This document shows positions 1 through 11,906 of a DNA stretch of 64,000 nt, piece by piece. A model generated the notes under the pieces. It was not told where the DNA came from. It worked only from the letters and a program-made list of their open reading frames with translations, and ran no database searches. The DNA lies in the NCBI GenBank assembly GCA_011800155.1, contig CM022377.1:248001-312000 (forward strand), given 5' to 3'. Source of the DNA: Flammulina velutipes. Taxonomy: Eukaryota; Basidiomycota; Agaricomycetes; Agaricales; Physalacriaceae. A program made the translations under genes and the position numbers. Position 1 is the stretch's first letter, and each line of letters opens with the position of its first letter.

Positions 1-188
1 ACTACCCTCTAATACCAATAGCCTTGCTTACATTACCTACTTACAGCCTCGTTATCCGAAGCAGGACATATATAGTACCACTAGTACCTGTTACAAACAA
101 TCCGGAAACACACATCGCGGGATACAATGGATATCAATCAAAGCTAAAAGTCCAAGACAACATACAGAGAATATAACGAGCTGAATAC

Positions 189-3100
189 TCATACAATACA
201 ATACTTCAGCTTTTTCCGGGGCGGAGAGGGGGAGGTTGACGGTGCTCCGTCGAGAGGCTGGCCACCATCGCCCTGCGACTCGGGAGAAAAGTCGTCCTCC
301 AAAGTTTCCTCGCCCGTCCAGGATCCTTGAGCTTCAAGATCCAACTTCACCATGCCCTCAAGATACTTGAATCGAAATTTCATCATTTCCTTCTTCGTAT
401 CGTCGTCATGCAGCGGAGTCACTTCCAACATGCGCCTGAGGACGTCCTTGATCTGGTAGTGGATCGAACGATATTCGTGACCATTAACGTGCTTGTACGC
501 AAGAACGAGGAGATCGAACCATTCCTCCATGAATGGCTTGAGGGCCGCAAAGTACGCGTGGAAGTGCCTAGTGACATCCGTCTTGTAATCATTGGGGTTC
601 CTGAATATCCGCAGTTTGCGCCGCTTAACCTCATCTTGCGTGCCATCGAAGAGGTGGTAGGTAGCGGTAGGCAGGCTTTCGTGGTTGGGATCCTTCAGTT
701 CTCCAGCCGCAGGGTCCACTTCACGCCGTTTTCCCGGCCCACTACGTGTCATGCCAATATAAGAAAGTACCCAGAGGACCGATTCCATATCGTGGATGGC
801 GTCATGAAAAAAGCGCACAGGGGAGGTGAAATATCGCTCGGATGAAAGGATTTCAGCGCTCGTAAATGGAAGAGTTCCCTGAATGATTGTTAGATGGATA
901 AATGTGACCTGACGGGGTACTGACCGTACGGGACCCCCGTTGAAGCTCGGTGGAGTCAAATCGGTACCGGGGAAATGTCTACAGAAATCATGAGGGGAGT
1001 ATGCCAGTGTGACGTATAACGGGCTCACCGTTGGCTTCCACAGTAGCATATCCGTCGTAATTAATGAGACTCGCTCATCGACCGGACGATACTTTTTCAT
1101 ATGACGAACGACACCCTTGACATAAGACATGGTTTCGTCAACTGGAATGACCTCAAGGGCGCGGTTCGCCACTGACAAGTCAATGCGTTTGATACCAGCA
1201 TCGTTGCGAAGCGTAGAGGAAAGAAATGCCAATAAGAGCTGGGGGTCGTCTGGGTAAACGACCGGTAAGAGGCCCTCGGCCGACTTCTCTCCACGTTTGG
1301 AACGATCAAAGTCGATCAACCTGCCTTGCGTTCCCAGACCAGTCGTTCCACTGTTTCCATCGCACCAGGTAAGAAGAATGTTCCCCGAACTAATGTCTCG
1401 ATGGAGGAGCCCGTTTTCGTATAATGTCTCGTGATCTGGACACATTGAGTATCAGAGAGCTTACTGTGTGGCGTATTGCTTACCGGTGACGACATCCAGT
1501 GTTCCTTGAACAAGCTCTCTGAGGGTCTGGAAGTACTTGAATTCCCAACCAAAGATGCGTTGCATGACGCGAGTATGGATTCGTGCGATGGGCTCGACGG
1601 AAGGAGCATCCACAGAAGCAATGTCTTCGCCATTGTTTATCATGCGGACGTGAAGGCAGGTGTCGTCGCTTAGTTGGCGCTTTAATGGTCCCTTGTCTTT
1701 AGCACCGGAGGGGGGAGGCATGGCGACCTTCAGGCCGTGGCGAATTAGTGACGCTGTTTTGTCCTTCTCCCCGTTGATTTTGACGATGTCTTCGAATTCA
1801 ATTCGACTACTGACACCGTCGCCGATAGTATCTTTCAGCATGCCCCTCTCGCTTCCTGAATTCGGATCCTCTGGCCGCCATGACTGCTTGAGAACGCGAA
1901 TCTTAATATATCGTATCAGTTCTGAAATGCTCCACGTAAAGGGGCACTGGAACTCACCATTTCGGTCACGATCCTGCCATTCTTGAAGAGCACGACCGCC
2001 CAGACGACACAAGTCCGGCCACGCATGATCCTCGCCGCTGCAAGACAAAGCGTGCGGACAGTGAGATATTCTTTGCCGTTGTTGCAAGTGATGACCCATC
2101 GCTTTTTCTGATTGGAAGTCTTCACGTAGATGTCGAATGCCTCGGGATCCAGGTCAAAGGTATGGAAAATGTGTTTTGGAGAGACGTAAAATTTCATCGT
2201 CGTATCGAAGCCAAGCTGATGAGCGGGGAGGAGCGCGAAACCGGCAATAACGCGGATAAAATCCTTCGGATTCTGAACGACGATGATCAGCACAGAACCG
2301 TAGGTAGTGGAGACCACAAACTTGATGTATGTCTATGGATGTCGCCGTTCCCAAGACCCCCGACCGGTCGTGCAGCCACACAGTCATACGCGTAGGCCCG
2401 AGCGTAATCCCAAAGACGAAGCGACGATTGAGTTGCTCCCGCATAATTCTCCGTAGATATCCGACGAGTTGAACAATGACATCGATACCCTTCTGACTGT
2501 CTTTCCGCTTCATCTCGACGGCTGCGACGATTTGCAACCAGAAGATGTTGACGAGGCGCTGACAAGTCTGTCAGAGGCAAGGAAAGGAAAGGAAAGACAC
2601 CAATATGTACCTTTTTGCGGGCGGTCTCCTCCTGAGTTGACGGGTAAGCATAGGCCGTGAGACATACGTTAGACTCACTTCAGTTTCCTCGACCGTCTTC
2701 TAGTAGTGGTGTTAATGTGTATTGTGGGGAGTAGGCAGAAATTGACCTTGTTGTCCTGAGGATGTATATCAGCGTTCAGGGTTTCTAGGACGGTGTGATA
2801 GCTTGCCTTGGCTAGCGATTGTATCTTATCATGCGCCTGATTGGTTGCGAGGAGGCAATCTGGCCGGATTTGAGCCATATACTGGTCTTCAGTTTGTGGA
2901 GCTGTTGAATGATAGTCCACCCATTTCGTGTTTGCAATAGACCCGTTCTTGTCCATATGGTGTCCTTCGCGTAGACTGACGGCGGCAGAGTGTATTGCGT
3001 TGGCAGCGTCGACGAAAGGTTGATATAACGCATCCTCTTTCGCCTTCGCCTTCGTGGTAAACCAGTGGCCCTCGTCGTACGCCTTTGATGTAGTCAAAGT

Positions 3101-3301
3101 GGCGAGCATCGCGTCGATTATCTGGTCGGAAATGGGAAACATCTTCTTGAGGAAAGCCTGGGTGTCCGCGACGCGACAATGTTTTAGAAAGTCGTCCTTG
3201 ACATCTGCCCTTACCGACTCCGCCGTCTCTGTTTGAACCACACTCGAGAGATGTTGCCTTTGCACGGGGATGTCTGACCTAGATTGACGGTTGTCGGCCA
3301 T
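189..3301 (-). CDS. FunK1-type fungal protein kinase
   Basis: Predicted protein kinase of the fungal-expanded FunK1 family. The ATG is at 3301 (MADNRQSRSD) and the coding sequence reads through several short introns to a stop at 189. One exon carries the family's pre-kinase region: an IDIHQ stretch joins to NPKDFIRVIAGF once the intron starting gtttgtgg and ending ttcag is removed. The kinase core is in the 189-1445 exons: catalytic loop HRDISSGNILL and a DFD metal-binding motif (LIDFDRSKRG) instead of the usual DFG, as is typical of FunK1. The lysine/arginine-rich C-terminus ends RKKLKYCIV. The small linking exons around 2600-2700 (KTVEETE, EETARKK) are inferred from splice sites. FunK1 kinases are expanded in Agaricomycetes and their substrates are mostly unknown. 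Family call strong; individual exon edges less so. Confidence 0.9.
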
Positions 3302-4681
3302 GTGATGGTATAAGGGAAAGAACAGTGCCAGTGAACAGCGGACAAATAACGTCTCAATTAGGTCTCGATCGCGGCTCGCATTGGCCAAAGTGCTCCTCAA
3401 GAGGAAAGCCCGATTCAGATCTTGGAAACGATTCCCACCCCCAGAAAAAGGAAGGAGGAAGATCTCGTGACCTTCACGGCCATCAATGGATCAAGGATTC
3501 CGGTCCTTACAACCGCTGCGCCACTTATCGAGTTCGTCTATTACGACACAAGAAAATACAATTTTTAGAGCCATTTGTATGCCATATCATCTCACCTCAC
3601 ATCTAATAGAAGGTCTCCCAATCTGTGAGAATATACCAGATATCTGAGTGAAAGGATTCCAGTATGTTATGCAAGAATCGGTCACAGAAAGTTACATGTC
3701 TTCGCAGAAAACCTTCTTTCATGAGAGAGCACTACTAATTGAGATCGGAATACTAAGGTAGATGGACGACGGTTTGCGCCACTAAAATTCCCTCCAGTGG
3801 CCAGCCGCCTGATCGGCATTTGGCTCGCGTGGCTTGATCAGTGTTCAAGATCTGGATCGGGCTTTCCTCTTGCAGGAGCCCGTGTGTTATTTGGTAGTCG
3901 GGACTTCTTAGCTAACGTTGCAAACAGCCGGTTACATACATTGTTGTGATACTAGTGTGGCGCTATGCTCATTACCTCTCTTCTGGTTCAAAGCTACACC
4001 TCCTTGGTGTTGAAAGTTAGAATGTCCCATGGCATTATCGTGGCTGATAGCGCGGCTTCGAAACCTGGCTGGTGTTGACAAGGTAGTATTATGTAATGGC
4101 CATCTAGTTTCTTACCACCATCTTCCTGTTCAACATGTCGTTGAATGCCCTCAATAATTGTACTTTGCACATTCAAGTCCTATGCGAAAGGTATGTACAC
4201 GTCGCTAAGTATCTGATACCCGAAATTTGAGGGAAGCCTAGTTTTCACAGTTGGCCTTCCAAAAAGCGCCTATCCTCTATGCTCTACGACGGTTCTTCCC
4301 TTGCGCGAATCGTCAGTGAGGAGTCATTTGGCAATCGTCAAGCCTCAGATGACTAGCAATTTCTGAAGAACGACCTTTGGCTAGGCTTGAGAAAAAGCAT
4401 CGGTATCGCCTTCATCAAATACGCTCTAATTGTTCACTCATGTTCGTTTCCTAGGCAGTTGAATACGTTCCGTATCGCGCCAGAGAAAGACAATACAGAT
4501 TTCCTACGAGGACAAGGACACGGACCCACAATCGTTTGTGTGGTCAAGATGTCCCTGTGCGTGTGTTCTCCATCCCCGTATACGCACATAATAAGACCTC
4601 ATGTTTTATAGTCATTTGTCGAGGGGGAACACGTTTCTTGCATTGACCTTCATCCAACCATACCTATAGGACCTAATCACG
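3302..4681. other. Gene-free interval
   Basis: About 1.4 kb between the 5' end of the FunK1 kinase and the DUF6535 gene; the two genes diverge from it. Only short frames without recognisable motifs or consistent splice pairs are present. It presumably holds both promoters, but I see no convincing TATA box or known operator. Confidence 0.5.
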
Positions 4682-7532
4682 ATGTCGATGGCGGATGTTC
4701 CAAGCCTAACGACCAGTCAACACTTTTCCCCGATGGGTGCTGACTTTGGTATGTCGATCGTATATTCCGATTATTCCGAAATTGAGGCTCGCCCTTCCAG
4801 TACCATTGACGACCCAGCAACGACTACCTGATGAAAGTGATTATGAAAGTTCGACCGCACCGAACAGTGGACGCCGACCCATGGTACCACTCCCACCATT
4901 CGAAGGCTTCTATCCTACCAGTCCCAAGAATAATATGTACAGTGAGTGTCCACGCCGTATACCGCCCACATTTCTTATCTCTAGTCAGATTATCTCCCCC
5001 CTTCCATAAACAGTGAACAGACCGATTATCCTGATACATCTCCTTCGGCCGGGCCGAAACAACGCGCTGGCTTGGACCCAAAGGCACCCTTCTGGCAGTC
5101 ATACAACACCGAGGCCACCAAGACTGATCGCGATACTACTCGTGGCTGGACGAGTAGCCTCGACTTTCTTCTCATCGTCGTGAGTTTTTTTATCAGTTTA
5201 TCCAAAGCAATATTGACATCGTTAGACTGGTCTGTTCTCTGCAGTAGTGACCGGCTTCCTGGTAATGGAAACCGGCCCCGAACCTTCAGATGTCTTTGCC
5301 AACTCCATGGTTAAATTCATCGCTGCCAACTCTAGCCACCATTTGCTCGATGCAGTGAACATACCACTTTCTCTGCAGCGCGAGCTGTACAACTGGTTCT
5401 CCAAAGCTCCCTCTCCCTCAGTGATAGCCAGTGCCATGGTCACTTTCTGGAGCACATCCCTCACATGCACGCTTACTATCTTCGTATACGCGTTTTATGT
5501 CAAGTTCTGGCTACGCGAGTATCAACGCGACCTGCATAACGGGAGCATGTACGACTGCGCGCAACGGCGACAGGCGCGTTGGGACGCAATGCTCAAGTTC
5601 AAGGTGGAGGAATGGATCATGTTCCTCCCTCTGTTGATGCATCTTGCCGTCATCTTCTTCTTTGCAGGCTTCATTCTGAAACTCTGGACGTACCACCGAT
5701 TTGCAGCATATGTGCAACTCGTCCTCTCTGTGCTGGTATTCATCATTTACGCGTGGGTAACGATATGGCCAGCGTTCAAGGAGATGTGTCCGTACCATAA
5801 CCCAGCAATGGTGATGGTACCGAGGATTCTTTGTGGGATATGGGGATACTTTGCAGCTGGCGGGAGGAAGATTCTGCGCCGTCTCCCTACCTGTTTGTCA
5901 AAGTGGATGGTGGCAGAGGAACTCGACTTGGAGAAGGGAAGCGTGGAAGCAGAGTCGGCTCTTCCTCTCTACCGAGCTCATCCCCGAACGACCCGGGAGG
6001 AGCAGTTCATTACACGGACCTCGAAGGCTCTGACGTGGAACGCCGTTGTGTGGTTTCTGGAGACGTCGCGGGAGGCTTCGTATGTAGATCTCGCGTTGAG
6101 GTCTATCAGGACGCTTCCATACGCGCCGAGGAAGGCCTTCGAGCTCTTGTCGACGCGGATTCCCGGATTACTGTTTTCCAAAATCGTCACAGATAGTGAA
6201 GACGTTGTGAGCGAAGGCGCGAACGACATCAGGTCAGTGGAGCTCTCCCAGGCCAAGACGTTGGAGGTCTACGAATGTACGCTCAGCTTCATCCACGTGC
6301 TCAAGTGTGTCGCTCTTGACGCTGGTGACTCTGGCGTAAACCTCACTCAGCTGACCTGCCTATCGAACACTGCTTCCTACACCTACGCCCCACTGGATGA
6401 AACGATGATGCAAGCTTGGGCCGCGTACAAAAAGTCGCCCAAGGAGACGGCTCATTCGCTTCTGTATACGTTCGCAGACAAGGAGCAGACATCATGGCCT
6501 ACCCGGAACTTTGCCGCCTTCCTCTCGATGGAGACACTTTTCTACCACATCCATCCCCATGCCAAAGTCGATGATGCCAGCCCTCTACATCACATGCACT
6601 TCCTCTTGGAGCGGCACATCGAGAAGGGGAACATCTTGAATGGACGGAGTCTGGCGCTGATGTTAGACAGCTTGGTGTACGTCCTGGGTAGGGTGAAGGT
6701 CGAGGCGACGAGAGTAAAGACGCTCGGTGTCCTTGTCAAGCTCCTCGGCAAGCTTGGTGGGGACGATTACCTTGCATTCAGGCCGCTGGCGTCGTGCTTT
6801 AAACTCTACCTTCCCTCTGGCGATTCCGCTAGCAATGTCCTCACAGACTGTATGGAGGCATCGAGGGAGCGATTCTTCGGTTGTGGTCCAGGGAGTGGGT
6901 ACAGAGCGTTGCTTGATGCAATGCAGAGTCTCTTTCGTCAAGATTTGCATGCCGCTCCTCTGACGGATATTCCTCGGGCCGCCTTCTCGTTTCTCTCGTC
7001 CACGGTTGAGACGGAAACTGGGGCGTCTGAGCCCGTACTGCAAGAGACTTCTGTCATACCGGCCAACCGCCGTGACATTATGACTGATCCCAAGATGTGG
7101 GAGAACTTTACTGCTGTATTCGCCGCTGTCGCACATGCAGAACCCATCCTCGACTTTCTATTCAAAACACTTGGAAATCTCCCCTCCGTCATTGACGACA
7201 CTAGGGATGCAGTCGGGGAGGTGATTCTTCGTTACTTGAAGATGCGTCTGTTGGGCGTGGCGGTGCTGCACATGGAGAAAGTACGTATATGTCAGGATCT
7301 CTTTGTGCTTCTGCAGACCAATCTTCATCACGACCAAACTCGGTTCCTCATTCGAAAGGTCGTGGACTGTGGATGGTTAGATGGCTTGCTGGATGCTACC
7401 AAGCCTCTAAAAATGGAAATCTCGCTTCGAGGTCAAAGGTTGATGGAGTTGTGGCGAGATGCTGCATCTGGGGATGTCGATGAGAATCACGCGCTCGACA
7501 CACTCGCATTGATAGTAAACGAAACTGTATAG
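4682..7532 (+). CDS. DUF6535 domain membrane protein
   Basis: Four exons (4682-4748, 4801-4945, 5014-5179, 5226-7532) sum to 2,685 nt, 894 residues. The N-terminal ~70 residues are polar. They are followed by the DUF6535 signature: a FWQSYNTEATKTDRD lead-in, the W-x5-D element around GWTSSLDFLLIV, then TGLFSAVVTGFLVMETG across the exon 3-4 junction. Further hydrophobic segments follow (around SAMVTFWSTSLTCTLTIF, IMFLPLLMHLAVIFFFAGF and VQLVLSVLVFIIYAW), suggesting four or so N-terminal transmembrane helices and a long ~600-residue soluble, helical C-terminal part. DUF6535 proteins are abundant in Agaricomycetes and have no known activity. The 4945/5014 junction is the least certain because the alternative donor at 4942 gives the wrong phase. 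The stop lies 5 bp from the stop of the convergent gene. Confidence 0.85.
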
Positions 7533-7537
7533 TAATG

Positions 7538-8627
7538 TCACCCCACTGGGTTAGATGTATTGGGCAAATACGACACTAAAATATTTAAATCGGAGTCTTT
7601 ATCGTAAAAGTCGCGTTCCCGCTCATACGCTTGGTCATATACCCAACCACCAAATAGAGTATTTCCTGAGAGGAGATCGTGGATCTGAGGCCTTCCGTCT
7701 GCATCTTTCGGACAGCGCCTCCGGTACGTTTGTATGGCGGTTGCTTTCCTCTCTTCACTGAGCCTGTCGAGGTCTGATTCGCTCAGCCGATAAGGGAGTA
7801 CCACAGACAGGGCCTTGAGGAGGTCGCCAATGGTTACTACCATTTCCTCGCAATCTGATATAACTAACCAAGCCCAAGGCATCAGTCGGGAAATTGTCTT
7901 GACTCGCGTTAAGCGGGGAATGGTCGCTGGTTGGTGTCTAAATTCGTCGAATGGCATAACACGGCCGTCGGGGTGGATGATCACTGCGGTGGTTGGAGGT
8001 TGAGTCACGTCCCAGCGAACGAGGGGTCCATCTCCAGTAGTACATATGTGGGGGTTGATGCGGAGTGACTGGCGGAGCTTCATCGCGGGTTGCGGCTCTA
8101 GGACAGGTCCGTCTATGGAAGATATTCAGAACGATGGGCGACATAAAAAGCGGAGTATGCGTACAGTCAGCACCAGCATGCCACGGGCCCATGAGTATGT
8201 CACGGAATTCGGGGTAATCATCAGGTATGTGTTTTGGGCGGCCTGCTGGGGGAGGTGGGGGACTCTGGGCCCGTGCTTCGCTCTTCTGAACGAGTTCCAG
8301 TTGTTTCCGACGCGCCTGGATCTGCTTGGAAAACTCAGATACCAGTTGTTCGAGTTGTTCCAGCTGTTCCGCGTTGTGGACTGCGGGGAAGGTGATTTCT
8401 GGGATTGGGCCATGTTGTGGAATGGCAGCAATGCTTCGGATCGCTTGTGTTTGCGTTTGAGGTCGCGTCGGAGGGTCGACTATCTGCACTGCGCGGGTGG
8501 GATGGGAAGGAGGGGAACGGGATATTTGGCGTGCACTTGATTGGGTATGCGAGGACCGGGATGGTTTGAGAATTGAGCGCGTAGGCTGATAAGAAGATCC
8601 AGCGCGTTGAGCAGTCCGATTGTCCAT
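7538..8627 (-). CDS. DUF6699 domain protein
   Basis: Two exons, 8627-8165 and 8112-7538 (345 residues), joined across a 52-nt intron; the join gives WHAGADYGPVLEPQPAMKLR. The N-terminal half is disordered and rich in Ser, Pro and Arg, with a short coiled-coil-like segment (NAEQLEQLEQLVSEFSKQIQ) and a PPPPP run. The C-terminal half matches the basidiomycete DUF6699 pattern: a tryptophan-containing WDVTQPP strand, the PATIPRLTRVKTISR segment, then VTIGDLLKALSVVLPYRLSE. The function of DUF6699 is unknown. It is commonly multicopy in mushroom genomes. Start chosen at MDNRTAQ (8627), since the upstream in-frame sequence is hydrophobic and looks like 5' leader. Confidence 0.8.
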
Positions 8628-10525
8628 TAAAAGTGGAAGTGAGAAGTAAAATCTTGAGCAAATCGAATTGGTTAAGCGGTGTATAAGGGTGGAACAAACA
8701 CGAACGAGATTTGATAGCAAATGCAAGGATAACAGTAGCAGTACAGATATCACATAGAAAAGTCGTTAGATCGTTAGTGCGTCGACATGGAGGAAGAGAG
8801 AGAGATAGAGTGATCGGTATGTCCCATCAACACGAACAAATACCATTCCTCTTTCCTTTGTTCCACATTCGTGAGCTCTTGTTGCTGTCCTTGATGCTCA
8901 ATTGGGAACAAGCTGTAAAATCTACTGGACATATACGTGTTAGAAATGGACTTATTCACGGAGACTCTTCTGCACAGCCGCCGTTTCTATGGCTTTAACT
9001 TTGGCTTGGTCTCTCAGACTCAAGTTATAACACCATTCATCGGCCTTGGTGGTGCTTACCTCTTCTGGCGTCTGTCTTCGTAGCCTTCGACAGCTCTTAC
9101 GGTATCTGATAGTTCCCATCGGTCTTGACGACTTCCGAGTTATCTTTATGGACATCGTTACGGCGTTTCTGAGTTGTTGCTGTATCGAAAGCCCCCCCTC
9201 TCTTGATATTATCCCTACGGATTTGTCGCCTAACTAAAGAGAGATGCGCATACTTTTATTCCATGCTACGAATCCCGAGGTATGACCCATTGACAACGAT
9301 TGACGTTAACATGGACGCATTACATTCAAGCGACAGCATATCATACTCACCGAACTTTGTTGAATCCCGAGAATTCCGCCTGACGGTTCGGACATGGAAC
9401 TGGCAGGTGCGCACTGCTCTGCTATCTGGATTTTTTCTAGAGACTCACTTTCTCATAGGTAAACTCGACCGAGTATGCTGCTGGTTTACATCTTTGGGAA
9501 TTGTCTGGTTCTGTCCACAACATTATGCTAGGTATGTCTAGTGTCAACGACTTTTTGCCACACACTCATTGACCGCGCAGCATTTTCACCTTTATCAGTC
9601 GCAACTATCCTGCATTCAGGCCCTCAGATACATTCATTGACGCTATTGATCGGTTCTACCAATTTAATAGGTCATGATCACTTTCGGAACGACTACAATG
9701 AGTTCGAGGCGCTCCCTCAGGACGATTTAGAGCTTTCCACTTCCGAATCCTCCGTGTCGTTCGAGAAGGTGATTGAATGTGAGGAAGTATGGGTCGCTGT
9801 CGCGGGGAGAACAAAAGGCAGCGTCTTGAGAAAACGAAGTAAGCTATGAATCGCCGCCTTAAGAGGAATCTATATCCCTTGCGCGCGTATCCATGTGCCA
9901 TACTCTCGATTTGCCACACACCAGAGTAAGCCTTTCTACTAATAGCCTTGCTCTGTGATCCAACACTTCGAACCCCGGTACCCTCCGAGCGAGTTGTCTT
10001 CGTCTTCTTACATACTATCTGGTGTCATTCGTTGAGCCAATTGCGACTCCTGTTGTCACTTGTAACGAATTCTTCTCCAATGTCACCGTGATTTCCTTCT
10101 TTGACGGACGGACTACATGTACGACGCAACCCCTTGAGTTTAGTACTAGTATTTACCATTGGCTTTGGACAAAGTGCTGGTCAGGCCGATCGATTTCGTC
10201 CTTGAACTACGTTCAAGTTCTTTCTTCTATCTATGTTATCGCTGCTAGTCTACATACATCCGTTGCTCCTACAATTCAATTCCCGGATCACTTGTAGCAA
10301 TGACTGGCAATGGGAGGTGCGCAAACTCGCCTGGTATTTTACGTGGGTCATGGATAATCCTTGTCCTATGACACAGTTCACCTTAGTCGTGGCCACTATA
10401 TGCGGGTATACCTCAAAGCCACCCTGCTCGGCCAATCTCGTTTATCACTCGTCAGACGCCACATGCCAGTCAGCTAATCGATTAACAAACGTAGCTATGG
10501 GAAAAATATGCTCGATAAACCATTA
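8628..10525. other. Gene-poor interval
   Basis: About 1.9 kb upstream of QR1. It contains several short frames on both strands, none with a motif I recognise. The only part that can be assembled into a splice-consistent reading frame is 9311-9849, listed separately at low confidence. A similar short string (tggcaggtgcgcac near 9401 and tgggaggtgcgcaa near 10310) occurs twice, which may be chance. Confidence 0.4.
9311..9849 (+). CDS. Possible small spliced gene, unknown
   Basis: Tentative. Exons 9311-9406, 9459-9531 and 9581-9849 join in frame through two GT-AG introns of 52 and 49 nt to give 145 residues (start MDALHSSDSIS, end KGSVLRKRSKL). The middle is weakly hydrophobic (LSVATILHSG, HSLTLLIGSTNLIG); the C-terminus is acidic and then basic. 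I recognise no family. Support comes only from reading-frame continuity across two plausible short introns, which could arise by chance in a gene-poor stretch. Confidence 0.25.
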
Positions 10526-10556
10526 ACGTCATCAATTTTGATCAGCTGAATCAGCG
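10526..10556 (+). promoter_or_regulatory. bZIP/CRE-like composite element upstream of QR1
   Basis: ACGTCATC (10526-10533), 7 nt, then ATCAGCTGAATCAGCG (10541-10556). The second half contains the near-palindrome GCTGAATCAGC, resembling bZIP (AP-1/Maf-like) sites. Both pieces and the 7-nt spacing recur exactly, in the same orientation relative to the gene, upstream of paralogue QR2 (36736-36766). That conservation is the main evidence of function. A TATA-like TATAAA follows at 10585-10590. Confidence 0.6.
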
Positions 10557-10709
10557 GGCGGTGTGGCGAGGTGGACGAACTTGCCTTATAAAGCTATTAT
10601 CGACTCACGATGGGGCGGCCGTTCGATGCCTAGATTTGCAATGGATCACTAACACATCCAGGATGGTACATAAATCGCGCAATCCAGTCGGACAAATCCC
10701 ACATATCAA

Positions 10710-11674
10710 ATGTGTTTCCCATCGAAAAAACAGAAGGCCAATTTTGAGGACGACGATAAAAAGCCCGCATCAAAGACGAAATCTGCATCATCTCCCATTC
10801 CTCCCACGAACTCACAACCTTTAACTTCCACATCCTCACCGACTCAGACAACAAAGATGGCTCCCAAGGTTGCGATTGTCATCTACTCTATGTACGGCCA
10901 TATCGCCAAGCGTACGTCGCTACCATTCTCATTGAAGGCGCACATTACTGACGCCATATTTAGTCGCAGAGGCTGAGCTCGAAGGTATCAAGGCTGCCGG
11001 TGGCGATGCCAAGATCTTCCAGTACGTTCTCTCATCATGATATTTGCGCCACGGCCTTATCTATAATGATCTCAGAATTCCCGAGACTCTCCCCCAGAAT
11101 GTCCTCGACTTGCTCCATGCTCCCCCTAAGCCCGACTACCCCATCATCGATGCCGACACACTCGCCACCTTCGATGCATTCATAATCGGCATTCCGACGC
11201 GTTACGGCAACTTCCCCGGACAATGGAAGGTATGTACACCGTGCGAACACCGGAGATCGCGTCTTGATAGTAATGTTCTTAGGCGTTCTGGGACACTACT
11301 GGCGGGCTTTGGGCCAAGGGAGCCCTCGCTGGCAAGTACGTTGGTCTCTTCGTCTCCACCGCCAGTTTGGGTGGAGGACAGGAGAGCACTGCTATCGCCG
11401 CGCAATCCACTTTCGCTCATCATGGCATCATCTACGTCCCTCTTGGGTACTCCCAGACTTTCGGCCAGCTCACCAACTTGAGCGAGGTTCATGGTGGTAC
11501 GTTTGAATGGCTTATGTAGCGCCTGGCAAGCACTGATGACTGCGTATAGGTTCTCCATGGGGTGCTGGAACTTTCGCTGGACCCGACGGATCCCGCCAGC
11601 CCAGCCCGCTTGAACTCGAAATCGCCACTATCCAGGGCAAGCAGTTTTATGGTGTGGTTTCCAAGGCCTTCTAA
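10710..11674 (+). CDS. NAD(P)H:quinone oxidoreductase QR1 (WrbA/flavodoxin fold)
   Basis: Five exons (10710-10911, 10964-11021, 11076-11229, 11283-11496, 11550-11674; 250 residues). This is a flavin-dependent two-electron quinone reductase of the WrbA/benzoquinone reductase family. Such enzymes reduce benzoquinones to hydroquinones in the cytosol, protecting against quinones and, in wood-decay fungi, supporting lignin-related redox cycling. Visible features: the FMN phosphate-binding start of the flavodoxin fold ([18 protein letters not shown]), [14 protein letters not shown], the LGGGQESTA segment and the C-terminal [17 protein letters not shown] 49-residue Ser/Pro/Lys-rich N-terminal extension starting MCFPSKK precedes the flavodoxin core. 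QR2 is a close paralogue on the opposite strand. The shared bZIP/CRE-like promoter element suggests stress-responsive expression. Confidence 0.93.
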
Positions 11675-11906
11675 ATAAAGTCATGTAAACTTGAGAGCGC
11701 CACACCGATGTTAGGTGTTTTCGCAATGTAATACATTTTAACAATAGACTTGAAAGCCCTTTCCGCCAGATTCACTTGAGGAAATGTAGACTGCGCTGAT
11801 CTCGATTCTCCGCTTCGTTTACTTGTAGTTTGAAGCAGGTTTGAAGCTTGAAGTTGAGGCGCGACTCGGATCGCACAGCCACTGCACAACTTCGACGGCT
11901 ACCACC

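Noticed and set aside
327..845. 172-codon open frame on the plus strand
   Set aside because: Antisense to the FunK1 kinase C-terminal exon; no recognisable motif.
8952..9155. 67-codon minus-strand frame ending KAIETAAVQKSLRE
   Set aside because: The basic composition is suggestive but there is no family match, and a gtaagc donor inside it has no matching in-frame acceptor.
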